Part shown: positions 22,461-33,920 of the stretch, one piece after another
Numbering within the stretch: position 1 is the first letter of the stretch
Layout: each line of letters starts with the position of its first letter
From: Ochotona curzoniae
Lineage: Eukaryota; Chordata; Mammalia; Lagomorpha; Ochotonidae
DNA length: 64,000 nt
Reading direction: 5' to 3'
Assembly: GCF_017591425.1 (NCBI RefSeq)
Contig: NW_024467106.1
Location: 21,814,501-21,878,500, forward strand
Position numbers and translations under genes: made by a program
Notes under the pieces: generated by a model
Database searches by the model: none
Seen by the model: only the letters and a program-made list of their open reading frames with translations
Told to the model about the DNA's origin: nothing

Positions 22461-23660
22461 CCTGACTTGTATGTGATTGGCAGTATAGGATCAGGCTCAG
22501 TCCATCACCCATGTCAGCATACACACACAGTGATAGTTGTAATTGCTGGTCAGTTCTGTCTCCAGGCTTGTTTCTCATATAAACTGATGGATGCTACAAC
22601 CCAGCCCAATCCTGCCCACCACACACTTGACCCTCACTTACACCTGAGGGAACTGTAGCCTAGTCGGAGCAATCCCTAGTAACATCACAAGGCCCATTCC
22701 CAGCCCTGGTTCCTATGCTTGCCAGTATATGCTGCAGACTGATCCAATTTGTCCTGCATGCTGTTCAGCTCCCATATACATCAATGGGTGTTGAAACCCA
22801 GCACAACCCAACTGAACCCACTCTCCAGCCCACACTCATGCCAGTGGGTGCCACTCCCAAACTAGCCAGACCTGCCCCCAGCTCTGATTTTCATGCTCAC
22901 CAGTGGAAGCTGCAGCCCATTAGAGAGGCCCATCAGAGGCCCACAGTTTCCCTAACAGACCCATTCCCAGCCATGGAACTTGAACTCATCAGGTGATTCT
23001 GCAGTCTTGCCTAACAGGACTTGTTCCGATTCCCACATTGACCAGCTGATGCTGTGGCAAAGCTCGACAAGGCTGCTTCTTACTCTGGCTTATGCATGCA
23101 CCAGTGCGTACAATCAGTTAACCCAGCCTGGCTATCACCCTAATCCAGCTCAAATATAGAGCAACAGATGTTACAGTGCTGCTGACTTGGTCTGCCCCAG
23201 GTTCCAGCACTCAGATTCACCAATAAGAGCAGGAAAGTTCCCCTAGCTCCTGACTGGGCTTGCACTGTCCACACCCTGTGTTTCACGTGCAATGGTGGGT
23301 GCTGCGGCCCAGTCTGGCTTGACCCACTTCACCTTGGCATTTGCTGGTGAGTGTTGTAGCTTAGCCTGGCCCAACCTGCTGCCAGTTGCAGCTTGTGCTG
23401 GTACTGCCTCCCAGCTCAGCCCAGCCAGTCCTAGTCCTAGCCCTAATGTGGACTGGCTGGTGCTGCAGCCTGACTTGGACTAGCGTGCATTTTGTCGTTG
23501 TTTTCAGATCTGCCAGTGAGTGTTATGAACTGGCCCAGACTGGCCTACTCCCAGTCCTGACCCGCACATATGCCAACAGGTACCATAACCTGGCCTTCTC
23601 TGGGCTGTTTTCAGTCTTGGTTCTTGTGCTCACATTTCCACTTACGATGCTCAATGAGTT
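22461..23660. repeat. Degenerate tandem-repeat block B (period about 60-80 bp)
   Basis: It uses the same modules as block A: 'ccagtgggtgc', 'tgctgcagcc', 'cccagcctgg' and 'cccagccctgg', with cores near 22590, 22650, 22727, 22788, 22847 and 22908. It lies in the same orientation as block A and opposite to block C. Confidence 0.7.
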
Positions 23661-24340
23661 ATGAGGTTTTCCACTCAGATGGAAACAAAAACATTTCCTT
23701 CACATGAGGTCTCCTGCAGTTTTTCCCTGCCATTCTTTTGAGTCATCTTGTAGCAGGTGTTGGATGGTATTCACATGTGCAAGTGCTACTTGTCTGAAGA
23801 CTTGAAAGGGACCCTCTTCAGCCTCCCAGTGCTTTCTGACCGCAGGTGCCTCCTCTCTGACAATCTGCCTTGGGAGTTCCAACTAGCTTGGTCTGCCTGT
23901 AACCTCAGATCTAGCTCCGCAATGACAGGCCTCTAGACTCCATTCTCAATGTGCAAAATAACAAATTCTCCTTCTTGCTCAATGACAGGGCTTATCTCTG
24001 CCTATCTTTCCAGTTCTTCATGGCCTGAGGTCCAATGTCTTTCAACTCGTTGCTCTATAAAATTTACCCAAATGTTAGTTGTTTCAGGAAGGAAAGCAAC
24101 TCCAGTCCCTGTTGTTATTATATCTTGCCTTGAAGGAGAGATCTTGTGCATTATTTATTGACTGTCTTCTCTACAGATTGTAATTACACAACTAGCAAAG
24201 GTCTTTGTTTATTTTGTTCCAAGATAATGTGCCAAATACCTGGTATATGGCAAACTCTCAGCAGATATTTGTTGTGTGTGAAATTCATATAAAAAAAACC
24301 ACTTGGTAAATTAACATATATTATGTGAATTGTTGGCCTT
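23661..24340. other. Intergenic DNA next to block B
   Basis: A 60-codon minus-strand frame at 23700-23882 looks weakly protein-like (many charged residues, ending in an HLLQDDSKEWQG-type run). It has no recognised domain and may be a relic of the retroelement that carries block B. Confidence 0.3.
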
Positions 24341-24358
24341 AGAAATGTAGCTAACTTG

Positions 24359-24698
24359 GGCCCAGTGTAATAGCCTAGTGGCTAAAGTCTTCTCCTTGCA
24401 TGTACCCAGATCCCATACGGGCGCCAGTTCGTACCTCAGATGTTCCATTCCCCATCTAGCGCCCTACTTGTGGCCTGGGAAAGCAGTCCAGGACAGCCCA
24501 AAGCCCCCAAACCATGGGAGCCTGCACCCATGTGGAAGACCTGGAGGAAGCTCCTGATTCCTGGCTTCGGATCAGCTCAGCTCTGGCCCTTGCAGCCATT
24601 TAGGTAGTGAGCCAGCAGACAGAAGATATTTCCATCTCTCCTTCGCTTCATATATCTGCTTTTCTAATAAAAATAAATAAATCTTTAGAAAAAAAAAA
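24359..24698 (+). mobile_element. CSINE, full length with perfect target duplication, + strand
   Basis: The 18-bp duplication AGAAATGTAGCTAACTTG lies at 24341-24358 and 24699-24716. The element has the GGCCCAGTGTAATAGCC head, CAGATCCCATACGGGCGCC block and an A-rich tail. Confidence 0.97.
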
Positions 24699-24747
24699 AG
24701 AAATGTAGCTAACTTGAGTTAATAGTCTTTGTCATGCAGATCTTCAG

Positions 24748-25045
24748 GGGCACCCATTTCGTGCACCAGTGAAAACCACCTACCATGCCCACATCCTATA
24801 TCAGAGTGCCAGGTTCAAGTCCCAGCTCTGCTGCCAATTCCAACTTCCTGCTAATGTGCACCCTAGAAGGCAGTAGGTGAGAGCTCAAGCACTTGAATTC
24901 CTACTACCCACCTGGGAAGCCCCGGGAGAGTTCTCGGCTCCTGGCTTCAGCCTAGCCCACACTTGGCTCTTGCAGATATTTGGAGAGTAAACCAGAAAAT
25001 GAAAGATGGAGTTCTGTATCTCGCACGTAAATGAATAGCTCTTCT
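24748..25045 (+). mobile_element. CSINE, old copy, + strand
   Basis: GGGGCACCCATTTCGTGCAC head, CATCCTATATCAGAGTGCC middle and a lost tail. Confidence 0.7.
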
Positions 25046-25782
25046 GCTCTAGACAAATGCAAAATACATTGCCCACCATTTCAAGCCTGCTTGGCAGAGG
25101 GGCTCAGCTCTACAGACGCTGGACCCCCTCTGGGAAGCTGAGACCTGGAGAATAAGCACAGATACAAACCTTTGGCCCAACTCAAAGCACAGCTGTTTCC
25201 AATGTTTCATTTGTTCACAGTGGGACCTTTCCGTTCAATGAAATCTTATATGTAGTCAAGTCTGCTTGCAACCCTAACACCAGGGCCAATATGAGATGAG
25301 GGTGTACCAAGTGACATTCTAATCACGCTGCCAAATGCCTGCCCGTTATGTATTCAGAATCATTGACAAGATAGGCTGCCATCCCACACATCAGCTCCTC
25401 CTTGTTGTCCATATCCCCGCAGTCCTTGCTCCCAGTTGGGATTGTGTCCTTCCTTTGTCTCATGCCCATACACCTGTGCAGTTTGCTGGCCATGGGTACC
25501 ATTGGTCCCTGTTTTATAAAATGAGATCGCTGGTTTTCTTGTAGCTTGCTTTTCTCCATCAATAACACCTTCAAGAATTCCCTCCAGGCTTCAGTTGTTA
25601 AACAGCTGTTTAATATCCTATGGACAATTATGTTAAGGGGGAACTCTCGACCCTGCTTCTTCCAAGGCCGGGCAATAATACTGATGGTGACAGTGATGAT
25701 AATTATGATGATTATTTGCGTTATTGGACCTGACTTAAATATTGCCTTATTAGTTTTTCTTCCAGATTTTTTCTTTTTCTTA
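25046..25782. other. Intergenic DNA
   Basis: No gene is recognised. A short ATG/ATGAT-rich run sits near 25690-25715. Confidence 0.4.
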
Positions 25783-26070
25783 CTTTTTTTTTAAAGATTT
25801 ATTTATTTATTTTGAAAGTTAGAGTTATAGAGAGGGAAGCTGAGACAGAACTTCATTCGCTGGTTCACTCCCCAAATGGCTACAACAGCCGAAGAGCTGG
25901 GCCTCCCCAAAGCCAGGAGCTTCTTCCAGCTCTCCCTTGTAGAACTGCTTTCTCAGGCACATCAGTAGAGAGCTGGCTTGTAAGTGGATCAGCCGGGATA
26001 AGAACTGTCACCCATATGGGATGCAGGTACAAGTGGAGGGTTAGTCTACTGCTCCACGGCATTCCAGGTG
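25783..26070 (-). mobile_element. CSINE with internal deletion, - strand
   Basis: AAAGATTTATTTATTTATTT tail, GGTTCACTCCCCAAATGGC and CACCCATATGGGATGCAGG are present. The segment between the TCTCCC and ACTGCTTTC blocks is shortened. Confidence 0.88.
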
Positions 26071-26144
26071 TTTTTCAATGAATAATTCATTTACATGGCT
26101 CAAAATAATGTATAAAAGAGTACAAAATGAAAGTCTCCCATTTC

Positions 26145-26375
26145 TTTCGCCCAGCTACTCCAGTTCTCCACTCTCAATCCAGCTTCCTGTCTATGGCCTG
26201 GGAAAGTCCTTGGGATCCTGTATCCACCTGGGAGATGGGGAAAAGCTCCTGGCTCCTGGCTTCAGATCGACTCAGCTCTAGCTATTGTGGCCACTTGGGG
26301 AGTGAACCAGTGGATGAAACAGCTCTCTCAGTGTTTCTCCCCTCTGTAAACCTGCCTTTCAAATAATAATAAATT

Positions 26376-26378
<3 letters not shown>
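26145..26378 (+). mobile_element. CSINE, 5'-truncated, + strand
   Basis: It begins in the CAATCCAGCTTCCTG region, keeps CCTGGCTTCAGATCGACTC and ends in a TAATAATAAATTAAAA tail that leads into the AC microsatellite. Confidence 0.85.

Positions 26379-26431
<53 letters not shown>
26379..26431. repeat. (AC)n microsatellite, about 26 units
   Basis: An uninterrupted AC run that grew from the A-rich tail of the preceding CSINE, a common origin of SINE-linked microsatellites. Likely polymorphic. Confidence 0.98.
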
Positions 26432-26432
<1 letters not shown>

Positions 26433-27044
26433 GGGATTCTGACATGAAGCCTTGCCTGAGCCAGGCCCTCAGCCTGCCAAGCATGAGCTCAGCATGCGGC
26501 TTCATGAAAGCAGAGTTGAGGGGCCCTACAGCGGCAGCAGGCTCGCCTACGGGTTGATCTGTTCAGCCAGCCTGGCCTGCTCTCCCCTAAGCGCTTTGTT
26601 CCTTGCCGCCGCAGAGCACACCTGAATCCTCCAGCTGAAGGAGGCAGCCAAGCCAGGGCTTGTCCCGCCTTCCCACCTCTTCCCTCCCTGCATTCCTGCA
26701 ACAGCTGGGGGCGCTTCCGGGAAAGCCTGGTGCTTATGCAGCTGGATGCCCTCTCTGTTTGCTCCCAGGCCCACAGGACAGGGACTGCATGTTCCTGCAC
26801 TTGTTTGGCTGCTTCTGCCAGGAAGCCTCTCCTGGCGCTCTTTGATAAGGACTCCCTGGTGCTCAGCTGGGAAAGCTCGCTTGAGCTTTCCTCCCATCTG
26901 ATGTCCACAGGGAGTGCATGAGACAGGAATGAGGAGGCTGAGGGAGGCAGGAGGCCAACCCAAGACCCCACAGTGTGCTGGTACCTCCACTGGCACTAAG
27001 AGAAGTGTTTCTCATGCCAAGACCTTTGATCCCACCCTTGCATA
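26432..27044. other. Intergenic single-copy DNA
   Basis: Moderately GC-rich. Minus-strand frames of 160 and 149 codons overlap in different phases with no domain, so I do not call a gene. Confidence 0.45.
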
Positions 27045-27200
27045 GAGGCAATATTCTGCAGAGGTTAAGGTCATGGACTTGATGATCCACAGATTGTTGT
27101 CAAGACCTGGCATTGGTACCTGATAGCTGTATGTACTTTCTGGCATATTCATGCTCTGTAAAGTTGGAGCAGCTGAAAAATGAAGACTCATTTTTCATAT
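27045..27200 (+). mobile_element. MIRb-like fragment
   Basis: GAGGTTAAGGTCATGGACTTG and the later CTGTAAAGTTGGAGCAGCTG resemble the first half of MIRb. Confidence 0.4.
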
Positions 27201-27329
27201 GCTTGATATGACCCTTGGGAGATCACAACATGCAATGAGCAAATGAAACAACTTCCACACTCACCAGGGGCTGGGTTGGAAGGGAGCAGTGAAGGTTCCC
27301 TGTTGTGATTTTTTTTAAGAGTAGTTTCT

Positions 27330-27640
27330 CCTGGGGTGGGTGTTGGGCAGTGGCTTGGGACACTGTTAGAACGCACATTCACATGCTTAGTTAGAGTCCC
27401 AGTGCCTCTGCTTCTCATCCGGCTTCCTGTTCCTGCACGCCCATGAAGGCAGCAGGTACTTGGGTACTTGGGTCCATGCCACCATTATGAGAGACCCAGA
27501 GTTCCCAGCTCCTGCTTTGGCCCAGCCCAGCCCTGACCATTGTAGACTTAAGGGAGCAAACCAGTGGATGGAAAGTCTCTCGTTTTTTCATTGTTTCTAT
27601 GCCTTTCAAATAACACTAAAATAAATAGATGTTCTTTAAA
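27330..27640 (+). mobile_element. CSINE, old copy, + strand
   Basis: GGTGTTGGGCAGTGGCTTGG head, CATCCGGCTTCCTGTTCC middle and CCTTTCAAATAACACTAAA tail. Confidence 0.75.
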
Positions 27641-27983
27641 AGATTTAAAAAAAAGATTTTATCTTGCCTTCTTAAGGCGTATATTTCTGGATATTTTATT
27701 TATTTTTCTTGCTGTTGAAATGCCCATTTGATAAACACATTCATTAGTGCCAGCTGTCCTCCCTTGCTCCTGACAGGGGCTAGGCCCACGGATCCTGGAG
27801 TCTGTAGCAGTAATTTGTACAAAGCCGCTAACATGTGAACGGGGAAGGATGAGCACTTAGACAAATAAGGTGGAGGTGGCCAAGATTAGCAGGAGCAAAG
27901 GACTGCAGGTGCAGAGCCCCTGGGACTTCCCAGGTGGCTGGACCACGCAGGTGGCCTAAGGGGGCGGGATGAGAGATAAGCCT

Positions 27984-28036
<53 letters not shown>

Positions 28037-28345
28037 AATGACAAGGAGGAGTGAACTGATAAGAGACTGACTTGTGGCTTGCGAGTGTGGGGGGGAGGGT
28101 TCCATGATGAGAGTCAAATTAGATCTCCAAGTCTGGGGCCCTTATAGTGGGGTATTCCACAAACAGACCCCACTCCCCTTATGTCTCCAGCTGCCTCACC
28201 ATGGCTTGGTAACAAAAAGAACATTTTTGCTATTGGATGAGCTCAGTTGCTTCTCTTTCCCTGGTGTTTGTCTTTCCTGGTGAGTATTCTGGCTTCCTTT
28301 GATGTTCCAGCCTACTCTGCCCGCTGCCAGAATAATTCCAGGTAA
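27641..28345. other. Intergenic DNA around a GA microsatellite
   Basis: No gene is recognised. The GA run is listed separately. Confidence 0.45.
27986..28034. repeat. (GA)n microsatellite, about 24 units
   Basis: A pure polypurine GA run. Such runs can form triplex DNA and bind GAGA-type factors, but here it is simply a length-variable repeat as far as the sequence shows. Confidence 0.98.
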
Positions 28346-28349
28346 ATGT

Positions 28350-28706
28350 GATCTCTTGGGACTGGTATTGTGAAGCTATGACTAGTGAAGTCATAGCTAG
28401 TGCAGTGTTGTGGACACCTGTGAAATCAGCATCTATATGGACACCACTGCATGTCCTGGTTTTCCAATTCCAATCCAGCTTCCTGCTGAAGACCTGGGAA
28501 AAACAATGGATAATGGCCCAAGTATTTGGACTCTTGCCACCCTCATGGGAGACCTGGATGAAGCTTCTGGTTCCTGTCTTCAACCTGTCCCAATGCTGCC
28601 ATTATAGCCATCTGGGGGGAACCAGCAGATGGGAGAGCTCACTCCATATTTCTCTTTCTTTTTCTTTAATCTGTCTTTCAACTACTAAATAAATAAATGA
28701 AAAAAA
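28350..28706 (+). mobile_element. CSINE, old copy with small insertion, + strand
   Basis: GGGACTGGTATTGTGAAGC head with an extra AGTGAAGTCATAGCTAGTG segment, CAATCCAGCTTCCTGCTGAAG middle and an ACTAAATAAATAAATG tail. Confidence 0.8.
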
Positions 28707-28717
28707 AGATGAAAAAT

Positions 28718-29030
28718 ATAGGTCTGACACAATAGCATATGAGGCTTATCTTCCACCTGCAGTACCAGCATCCCATATGGACTCTGATCCTAGTGTCCTG
28801 GCTAGTCCACTTCCATTCCAGAACCCTGCTTATGGCCTGGGAAAGCAGCAGAGGAGGGCTCAATTCTTTTGGCCCCTGCACCCATGTGGGAGACCCAGAA
28901 GAGGCTCTTGGCTCCCAGCTTTGTACCCACCCAGATCTGACTGCTGTGACCATTTGAGGAGTGAACTAGAAGATGAAAGATCCATCTCTCTCTCCCTTTC
29001 TGTATCTCTGACTTTCAAATAAAACATTAT
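28718..29030 (+). mobile_element. CSINE, + strand
   Basis: CAGCATCCCATATGGACTCTG, GGCCTGGGAAAGCAGCAGAGG and CTTTCAAATAAAACATTAT occur in order. It follows the previous copy within about 12 bp. Confidence 0.88.
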
Positions 29031-29077
29031 ATTTTAAAATTGCATATTGAAATAAGGTTGTTAGCTGCCCTTTATTT

Positions 29078-29410
29078 ATTTAAAGATTTAGTCATTTAAA
29101 GACTTATTTAGTACTTATTGGAAAGGCAGAGCTGTGAGAAACACAATGGAGGTGGGGGGAGAGATTTTACATTCGCTATTTCACTCCCTAAATGTCTACA
29201 GCAATCAGGGCTGGGCTAGGCCAGAGCCGGGAGCTTCTCTCTCTCCACACAGGTAAGGGGCCCAAGCACCGGACCATCTTTTGCTGCTTTCCTAGGCCGC
29301 CTGCATGAAGCTGAATTCGAAATGGAGTGGCTGGGACTCGAACTGGTGCCCACATAGGACGCCAACACTGCAGGTGGCAGATTAGTCTAATACACCTTGG
29401 TGCTGGACCC
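29078..29410 (-). mobile_element. CSINE, - strand
   Basis: TTATTTATTTAAAGATTTAG tail, GCTATTTCACTCCCTAAATG and TGCCCACATAGGACGCCAAC, ending with the reversed head GGTGCTGGACCC. Confidence 0.88.
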
Positions 29411-29414
29411 TAAT

Positions 29415-29720
29415 CAGCTGCCCTTTAAATAAGATTATCCTGGTTTGTCCACTGTGATTCATCATCGGAGCCCTTAAGAGGGAGATGGGAGTATCGAGAG
29501 TTGAAAATGGAAATGTGAAAATGGAAGCAGAGGGGTGAGTGATGTGGCCATGAATCAAATGCTGTGGCTTCTAGAGGTTGAAAAAGAAAGGACTCCCATC
29601 ATTTCCAGAAAGGCAAGCAGCTGTGCTCACACCTCCATCGTGTCCCCAGGAGACCCACATGGGACCTCTGCCCTCCAGAACGATAGGACAACACAATGAT
29701 ATTGGATTAGGTAACTCCGA
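29415..29720 (+). mobile_element. MaLR LTR fragment (MLT1-like)
   Basis: ATTATCCTGGTTTGTCCACTG, GGAGCCCTTAAGAGGGAGATG, CTTCTAGAGGTTGAAAAAG and GACCTCTGCCCTCCAGAACG follow the typical MLT1 LTR layout. It is an ancient non-coding retrotransposon LTR. Confidence 0.65.
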
Positions 29721-30004
29721 TCATGGTAATTCGGTGCAGATGTGGGAAACAGATGTGACATCCCAGATCACTGCCCAGGAGCATGGCATTTCCCATCCAC
29801 CTGAACCTCACTGTGTTGATGCTCCGGTGATGTGTAATGGCTGTGTGGGAACAGGCTTTGCTGCACCGCAGATGCCAGTGTCCTTTGAGAGCACCCACGT
29901 CCTAAGAGTCCCTCATGATGGACGCATGAACAACACATGCCCGAGTTTCCAAAGCAGCACCCTAATGTTGACGTCGTCACCAGTTCAAACCCACAGTTGA
30001 AGCT

Positions 30005-30195
30005 GAGAGTAGTATCATAGCACAGCAACTGAAGCTGCGCTGCTGGTTAATGACCACACCCCATACTGGAGTCTCTGAGTCCTAGCTCTTCTATTTCTTC
30101 TGATCCAGTTCCCTACAACTGCCTCCTGGGAGGCAGTAAATGATGACCCAAGTGCTTGAGCCTTTGCCACTCACTTGGGAGATTGAGTCGGTTGC
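30005..30195 (+). mobile_element. CSINE, 3'-truncated old copy, + strand
   Basis: GTATCATAGCACAGCAACTG head, CCCCATACTGGAGTCTCTGAG and GGAGGCAGTAAATGATGACC are recognisable. The 3' third is missing. Confidence 0.65.
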
Positions 30196-31039
30196 AGATG
30201 AACCCACTGTGCCACAAGGTTGGCTCCAAGTCCCCTCTGCGTCTCAAGTGCTGCAAGTGGATGATGCTTCCGCTCTCTCAGTACCACTGACATAAGACTT
30301 GGGGCACCAAACTTAGGAGTCTGGGTAAACAATTATTCAAACCCTAGCACCCAGGCCTTCACCCCAGCCGGGCCTGACTCATCTACCCCACCTGCAGCTC
30401 CCTCTCGGGCTTTGTTGGCAACCTTCCCTCTTCCTTGTACCTAATGCTCTCAGGAAGTGGATTTCCACAGACCTGCCCAGATAAAACTCATTCTCACCAA
30501 GGCTCAAGGAACCCCTCCACAGCCACACAAGAGCATCAAGGTGTTTCTCCCTCCGCAGCCCTAGTTCTCTAACTTGGGTTCTGGAATCTTCTGTTTTCCA
30601 TGGTGGACTCATTCACAGGTCCTTGGCCCACCCATGGGAAAGAAATTCTGTCATTCAAGTGACCTTGCTGAGCCATGAGCCCTCACCTGCAGCCGGCATG
30701 ACGAGCAGAGGAAAACCATCATGCCAGCCAGATTTGTGCCATCCAGGACTTCTCTGCCAAGCCAGCCTTTTTGGGGAATGACATGAGAACACAACACTAG
30801 CAGCAGAGTCTCATCATCCTCTCCCCAAACCTATGATAGTTCGCCCCAAAGAGCCACTCAATCTCTCATTTCAGTTGGGTCCCAGTAGCAGGCCAGCTGA
30901 ACCTCTGGCCATGGCCTAGTCCCAGGGTTGGCCTTGCCTTGCTGGGGGAGGCTCTAGCTGGCTGCCTTTGGCTAATAGTGCAGTCGGGGAGAAGGGGAGG
31001 GTGCTCCTGCAAGCAGGGCTTCGTCCCACCAATCAGATG

Positions 31040-31110
31040 CTTTCTCTGCAGCTGAGTCTCCTGTGTAAGCTTATTTGCATAATTTGGTTCAATATTTACT
31101 GAGCCAACCT
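31040..31110 (+). promoter_or_regulatory. Octamer-containing candidate enhancer core
   Basis: ATTTGCAT (reverse of the POU/OCT octamer ATGCAAAT) is exact at 31073-31080, preceded by CAGCTG at 31050 (an E-box) and followed by AATTTGGTTCAATATTTAC. Single motifs occur by chance, so this rests on the combination with the repeat-poor context. Confidence 0.25.
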
Positions 31111-31389
31111 CATTTTCTGGGCTGTCTCCATGGCCGACAGCTGGGAAGGCTGCAATTACAGAATTACACGCACATAGGGAAGCTGCTGAGAGCCCCCAAG
31201 GAGAGGCGGCCTCTAAACAAACTCAGCCCTAGGGGAGCCCCGCCTGGGTCTACCCCAGATCTCTGCAGCTGCAAGTTAGCCTGGGCCAAAGCGACAGGCC
31301 ATGCTGCCCTTAGCATGGCCAACAGCTGCAACAGCCACAGGACAAGGGACCATTACTCCTGGAAGTTCATCGGTGCTGTCTTCTGCTAG

Positions 31390-31470
31390 ATGCTTGCGTG
31401 CAAGCGCTCAACGAAGTAGTCTGCATGGAATTTCTCACTTAACCCTGACAGCAGCTCTGGGAGGAAGGGA
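31390..31470 (+). mobile_element. MIR fragment
   Basis: CTCACTTAACCCTGACAGCAG is close to the MIR phrase 'ctcatttaatcctcacaacaa'. Confidence 0.45.
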
Positions 31471-31842
31471 ATCAATCAGGATTGCTCCACGCAGCTGTTT
31501 TAGACGCAGTGCAACTAGAGGAGCCCTAATTTGGGGAAAAGCCCTAAATTATCTTCAAGCACAGATAGATGCTGAATGTGAATGCCATGCTTAAGAATAA
31601 ATTTTTCTAACTTAGCTGCTGACTGCATTTACAAGTACTATGCACATGCTCCTGGCAACAGCCAGGCCCACCCTGTACTTCACCCAGTTTTAGGAGGGGT
31701 AAGTCTGAAGCCGCATTCCAGAGCGCCAAGATCCACCCAGCTTGGGTGGGCTCCAGTCATGTGACTGGCTTAGTACAGGGTCATGCTCTCCCTTCCTCAC
31801 CCAGAAGAGGGGAAAGAGTAGGGCCCTCTACAAAGATTAGGA

Positions 31843-32162
31843 GTTGGCATCCAAGTTGTGGTGCTGTGGGTTAACCCTATTCTCTGACACTGGCATCCCA
31901 TGCTGGAGTGCCAGTTCAAACCCTGGCTTCTCTGTTGCTGATATAGCTCACTGCTAATGCACCTTGCGGAAGCAGCAGAGGATGGCTCAAGTACTTGGGC
32001 TTCTTCCACCAACAGGGGGGATCCAGATAGAGTACCTGGCTGACTGCTGACATGTATGTTGCGGCCATAAAGGGAGGGAACCAGTGGATGGAAGTTGTTC
32101 CTCCTCTTTCTCTTTTCCAAATCACTCTTTCAAATAAGTAAAATAAAACCTTAGGAAAAAAC
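31843..32162 (+). mobile_element. CSINE, older subfamily, + strand
   Basis: GTTGTGGTGCTGTGGGTTAAC head, GGCATCCCATGCTGGAGTGCC middle and CTTTCAAATAAGTAAAATAA tail. Confidence 0.85.
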
Positions 32163-32234
32163 GTAGGAACTGCTTTTGGACAAAATGAGGGAAAATAAAT
32201 GTACCTTACAGTCATTATAAAAAAGAAAGGCTGG

Positions 32235-32565
32235 GGCCCGGCGCAGTGGCGCAGTGGTTAAGGTCCTCGCCTTGCACGCCCGGGATCCCATATGGGCACC
32301 GGTTCTAATCCCGGCAGCCCCGTTTCCCATCCAGCTCCCTGCCTGTGGCCCGGGAAAGCAGTTGATGACGGCCCAAAGCTTTGGGACCCTGTGCCCGTGT
32401 GGGAGACCCGTAAAAGGCTCCTGGCTTCGGATTGGCATAGCATCGGCCCGTTGCGGCTCACTTGGGGAGTGAATCATCGGACGGAAGATCTTCCTCTCTG
32501 TCTCTCCTCTCTGTATATCCGCCTTTCCAATAAAAATAAAAAATAAATCTTTAAAAAAAAAAAAA
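32235..32565 (+). mobile_element. CSINE, young full-length copy, + strand
   Basis: Near-consensus copy with intact A-box-like (GTGGCGCAGTGGTTAAG) and B-box-like (GGTTCTAATCC) promoter parts and a 17-A tail. The duplication AAAGAAAGGCTGG is at 32222-32234 and 32566-32578. Confidence 0.98.
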
Positions 32566-32639
32566 AAAGAAAGGCTGGTTGCAGGCTTCTAGTGCCACTG
32601 CATGTGCCCTTCTCACACACACGTGCCCCCTACAGCATC

Positions 32640-32798
32640 ATCCATCAACTCGTGATGCAACCAAGAAACTAAACAGGTGGGACTGCCCAGTCTGTGGTGT
32701 TGAGCTTCCAAAACTGTGAGCTAAACAGAACTCTTAAAAAAAAAATAACATATCCAGTCTCAGCATTATGTTACAGCAATGAAAACAGACTAATGCAG
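32640..32798 (+). mobile_element. MaLR LTR 3' end
   Basis: CCAAAACTGTGAGCTAAAC, CCAGTCTCAGCATTATG and CAGACTAATGCAG are the end of MST/MLT1-type LTRs. The LTR ends at about 32798. Confidence 0.6.
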
Positions 32799-33599
32799 AC
32801 TGTGCCTTGAAAATGACAGCAGTGACGACACAGAGTTCTACTGTCTGCTTCTTTCTGTCTTGGACTGATGGTGCTCCCACAGGAGACAGCCACATACTGT
32901 CTCAGCAGCCATCGCTGCATGGCACCTGGCATGTGCTCTCTCCCCCTGCAGAGGGTGTCTCCCAAGGGAGCTTCGGATATGCAGAGGCCAAGGATGTTCC
33001 GTCCTGAGAACATGATGACCTCGGCACAGAGCACGGCCTGGACATTGTTTCAAGTGCCAGTCCAAGGCCAGGCTCTGTGTAGAGAAGGATGAACCTCTGT
33101 CCAATGGTGGCAGGGGTAACCTTAGCAGCAGTGCCAGGGTCACAAGTCCCAGAAGGACTTTCTTCATCACCTGCGACAACTGTTGAACACTCACCCTCAA
33201 CCAGGAATGGGCAATGGTTGGAGGCCACAGCTCTGTTAAATCATTAGCTTAGAGATCAGTATTGCTACTCACTCCATTATGTACTCAGTGAATACACAGC
33301 AATGCCTCTAGCCCAGGTCATGGCCTAGGCACTTGTGTGTGGTGGAAGCCGGTCCAGAACACATTGACTAAACACCTGGGCTGGCTCAGCCTGCCATCGC
33401 CAAACTGCACAGACCATGACGTTTGAGCAGCAGATCCTCCGGTGTAGTGTTTCGGAGGCTAGAAGCTCAACTCCAGCTGCTGACTGACTCCGAAGTCCTC
33501 CTTAGGGCTCCTTCCCCAGCTTGCAGGTGGCAGGACCCCTTCTTGCTTTGTGCTCATATGGATCTTTCTCTGTTTCTGCTTCTCACTTTAAATTTGCCT
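32799..33599. other. Intergenic single-copy DNA
   Basis: No gene is recognised. Overlapping frames on both strands at 32771-33228 have no domain. Confidence 0.45.
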
Positions 33600-33920
33600 G
33601 CCTTTGGAAAGGCAGATCAAACTTACAGAGGGAGAGAAGGAGAGACAAAGATCTTCCATCGCTGGTTCATTCTCTCAAATAGCCACAACAGCCAAAACCT
33701 GAGCCAATTCAAAGCCAGGAGCCAGGAGCTTCTTCCAGGTCTCCCATGCAGGTGCAGGGGCCCAAGCCCTTGGGCCATCTTCTACTGCTTTCCCAGGCCA
33801 CAAGCAGGGAGCTGGATGGGAAGTGGAGCAGCCAGGACATAAACTGGTGCCCATATGGGATCCTGACATTTGTAAGCTGACGATTTATTCAGTCACTGAG
33901 ACATTGAGCTGGGCCCTAAA
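33600..33920 (-). mobile_element. CSINE, near full length, - strand
   Basis: GGAAAGGCAGATCAAACTTAC, CCCATATGGGATCCTGAC and the reversed head GAGCTGGGCCC at the right end. Confidence 0.93.

Larger units (their letters stand above)
30236..31842. other. Long repeat-poor intergenic stretch
   Basis: About 1.6 kb without any CSINE. One MIR trace lies at 31390-31470 and a perfect octamer motif at 31073-31080. No coding exon with plausible splice sites was recognised. Repeat depletion makes it the best candidate here for conserved non-coding sequence, which alignment would test. Confidence 0.4.

Noticed and set aside
23700..23882. Possible protein-coding relic (60 codons, minus strand)
   Set aside because: It looks mildly protein-like but I recognise no domain, and it adjoins the tandem-repeat block. 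Kept only as a note.
26489..26996. 160- and 149-codon minus-strand frames
   Set aside because: They overlap in different phases, have no domain I recognise and lie in GC-rich DNA where long frames arise by chance.
32235..32320. tRNA gene signal from A-box and B-box
   Set aside because: The boxes belong to the tRNA-derived head of the CSINE. No cloverleaf with an anticodon arm and acceptor pairing could be drawn.
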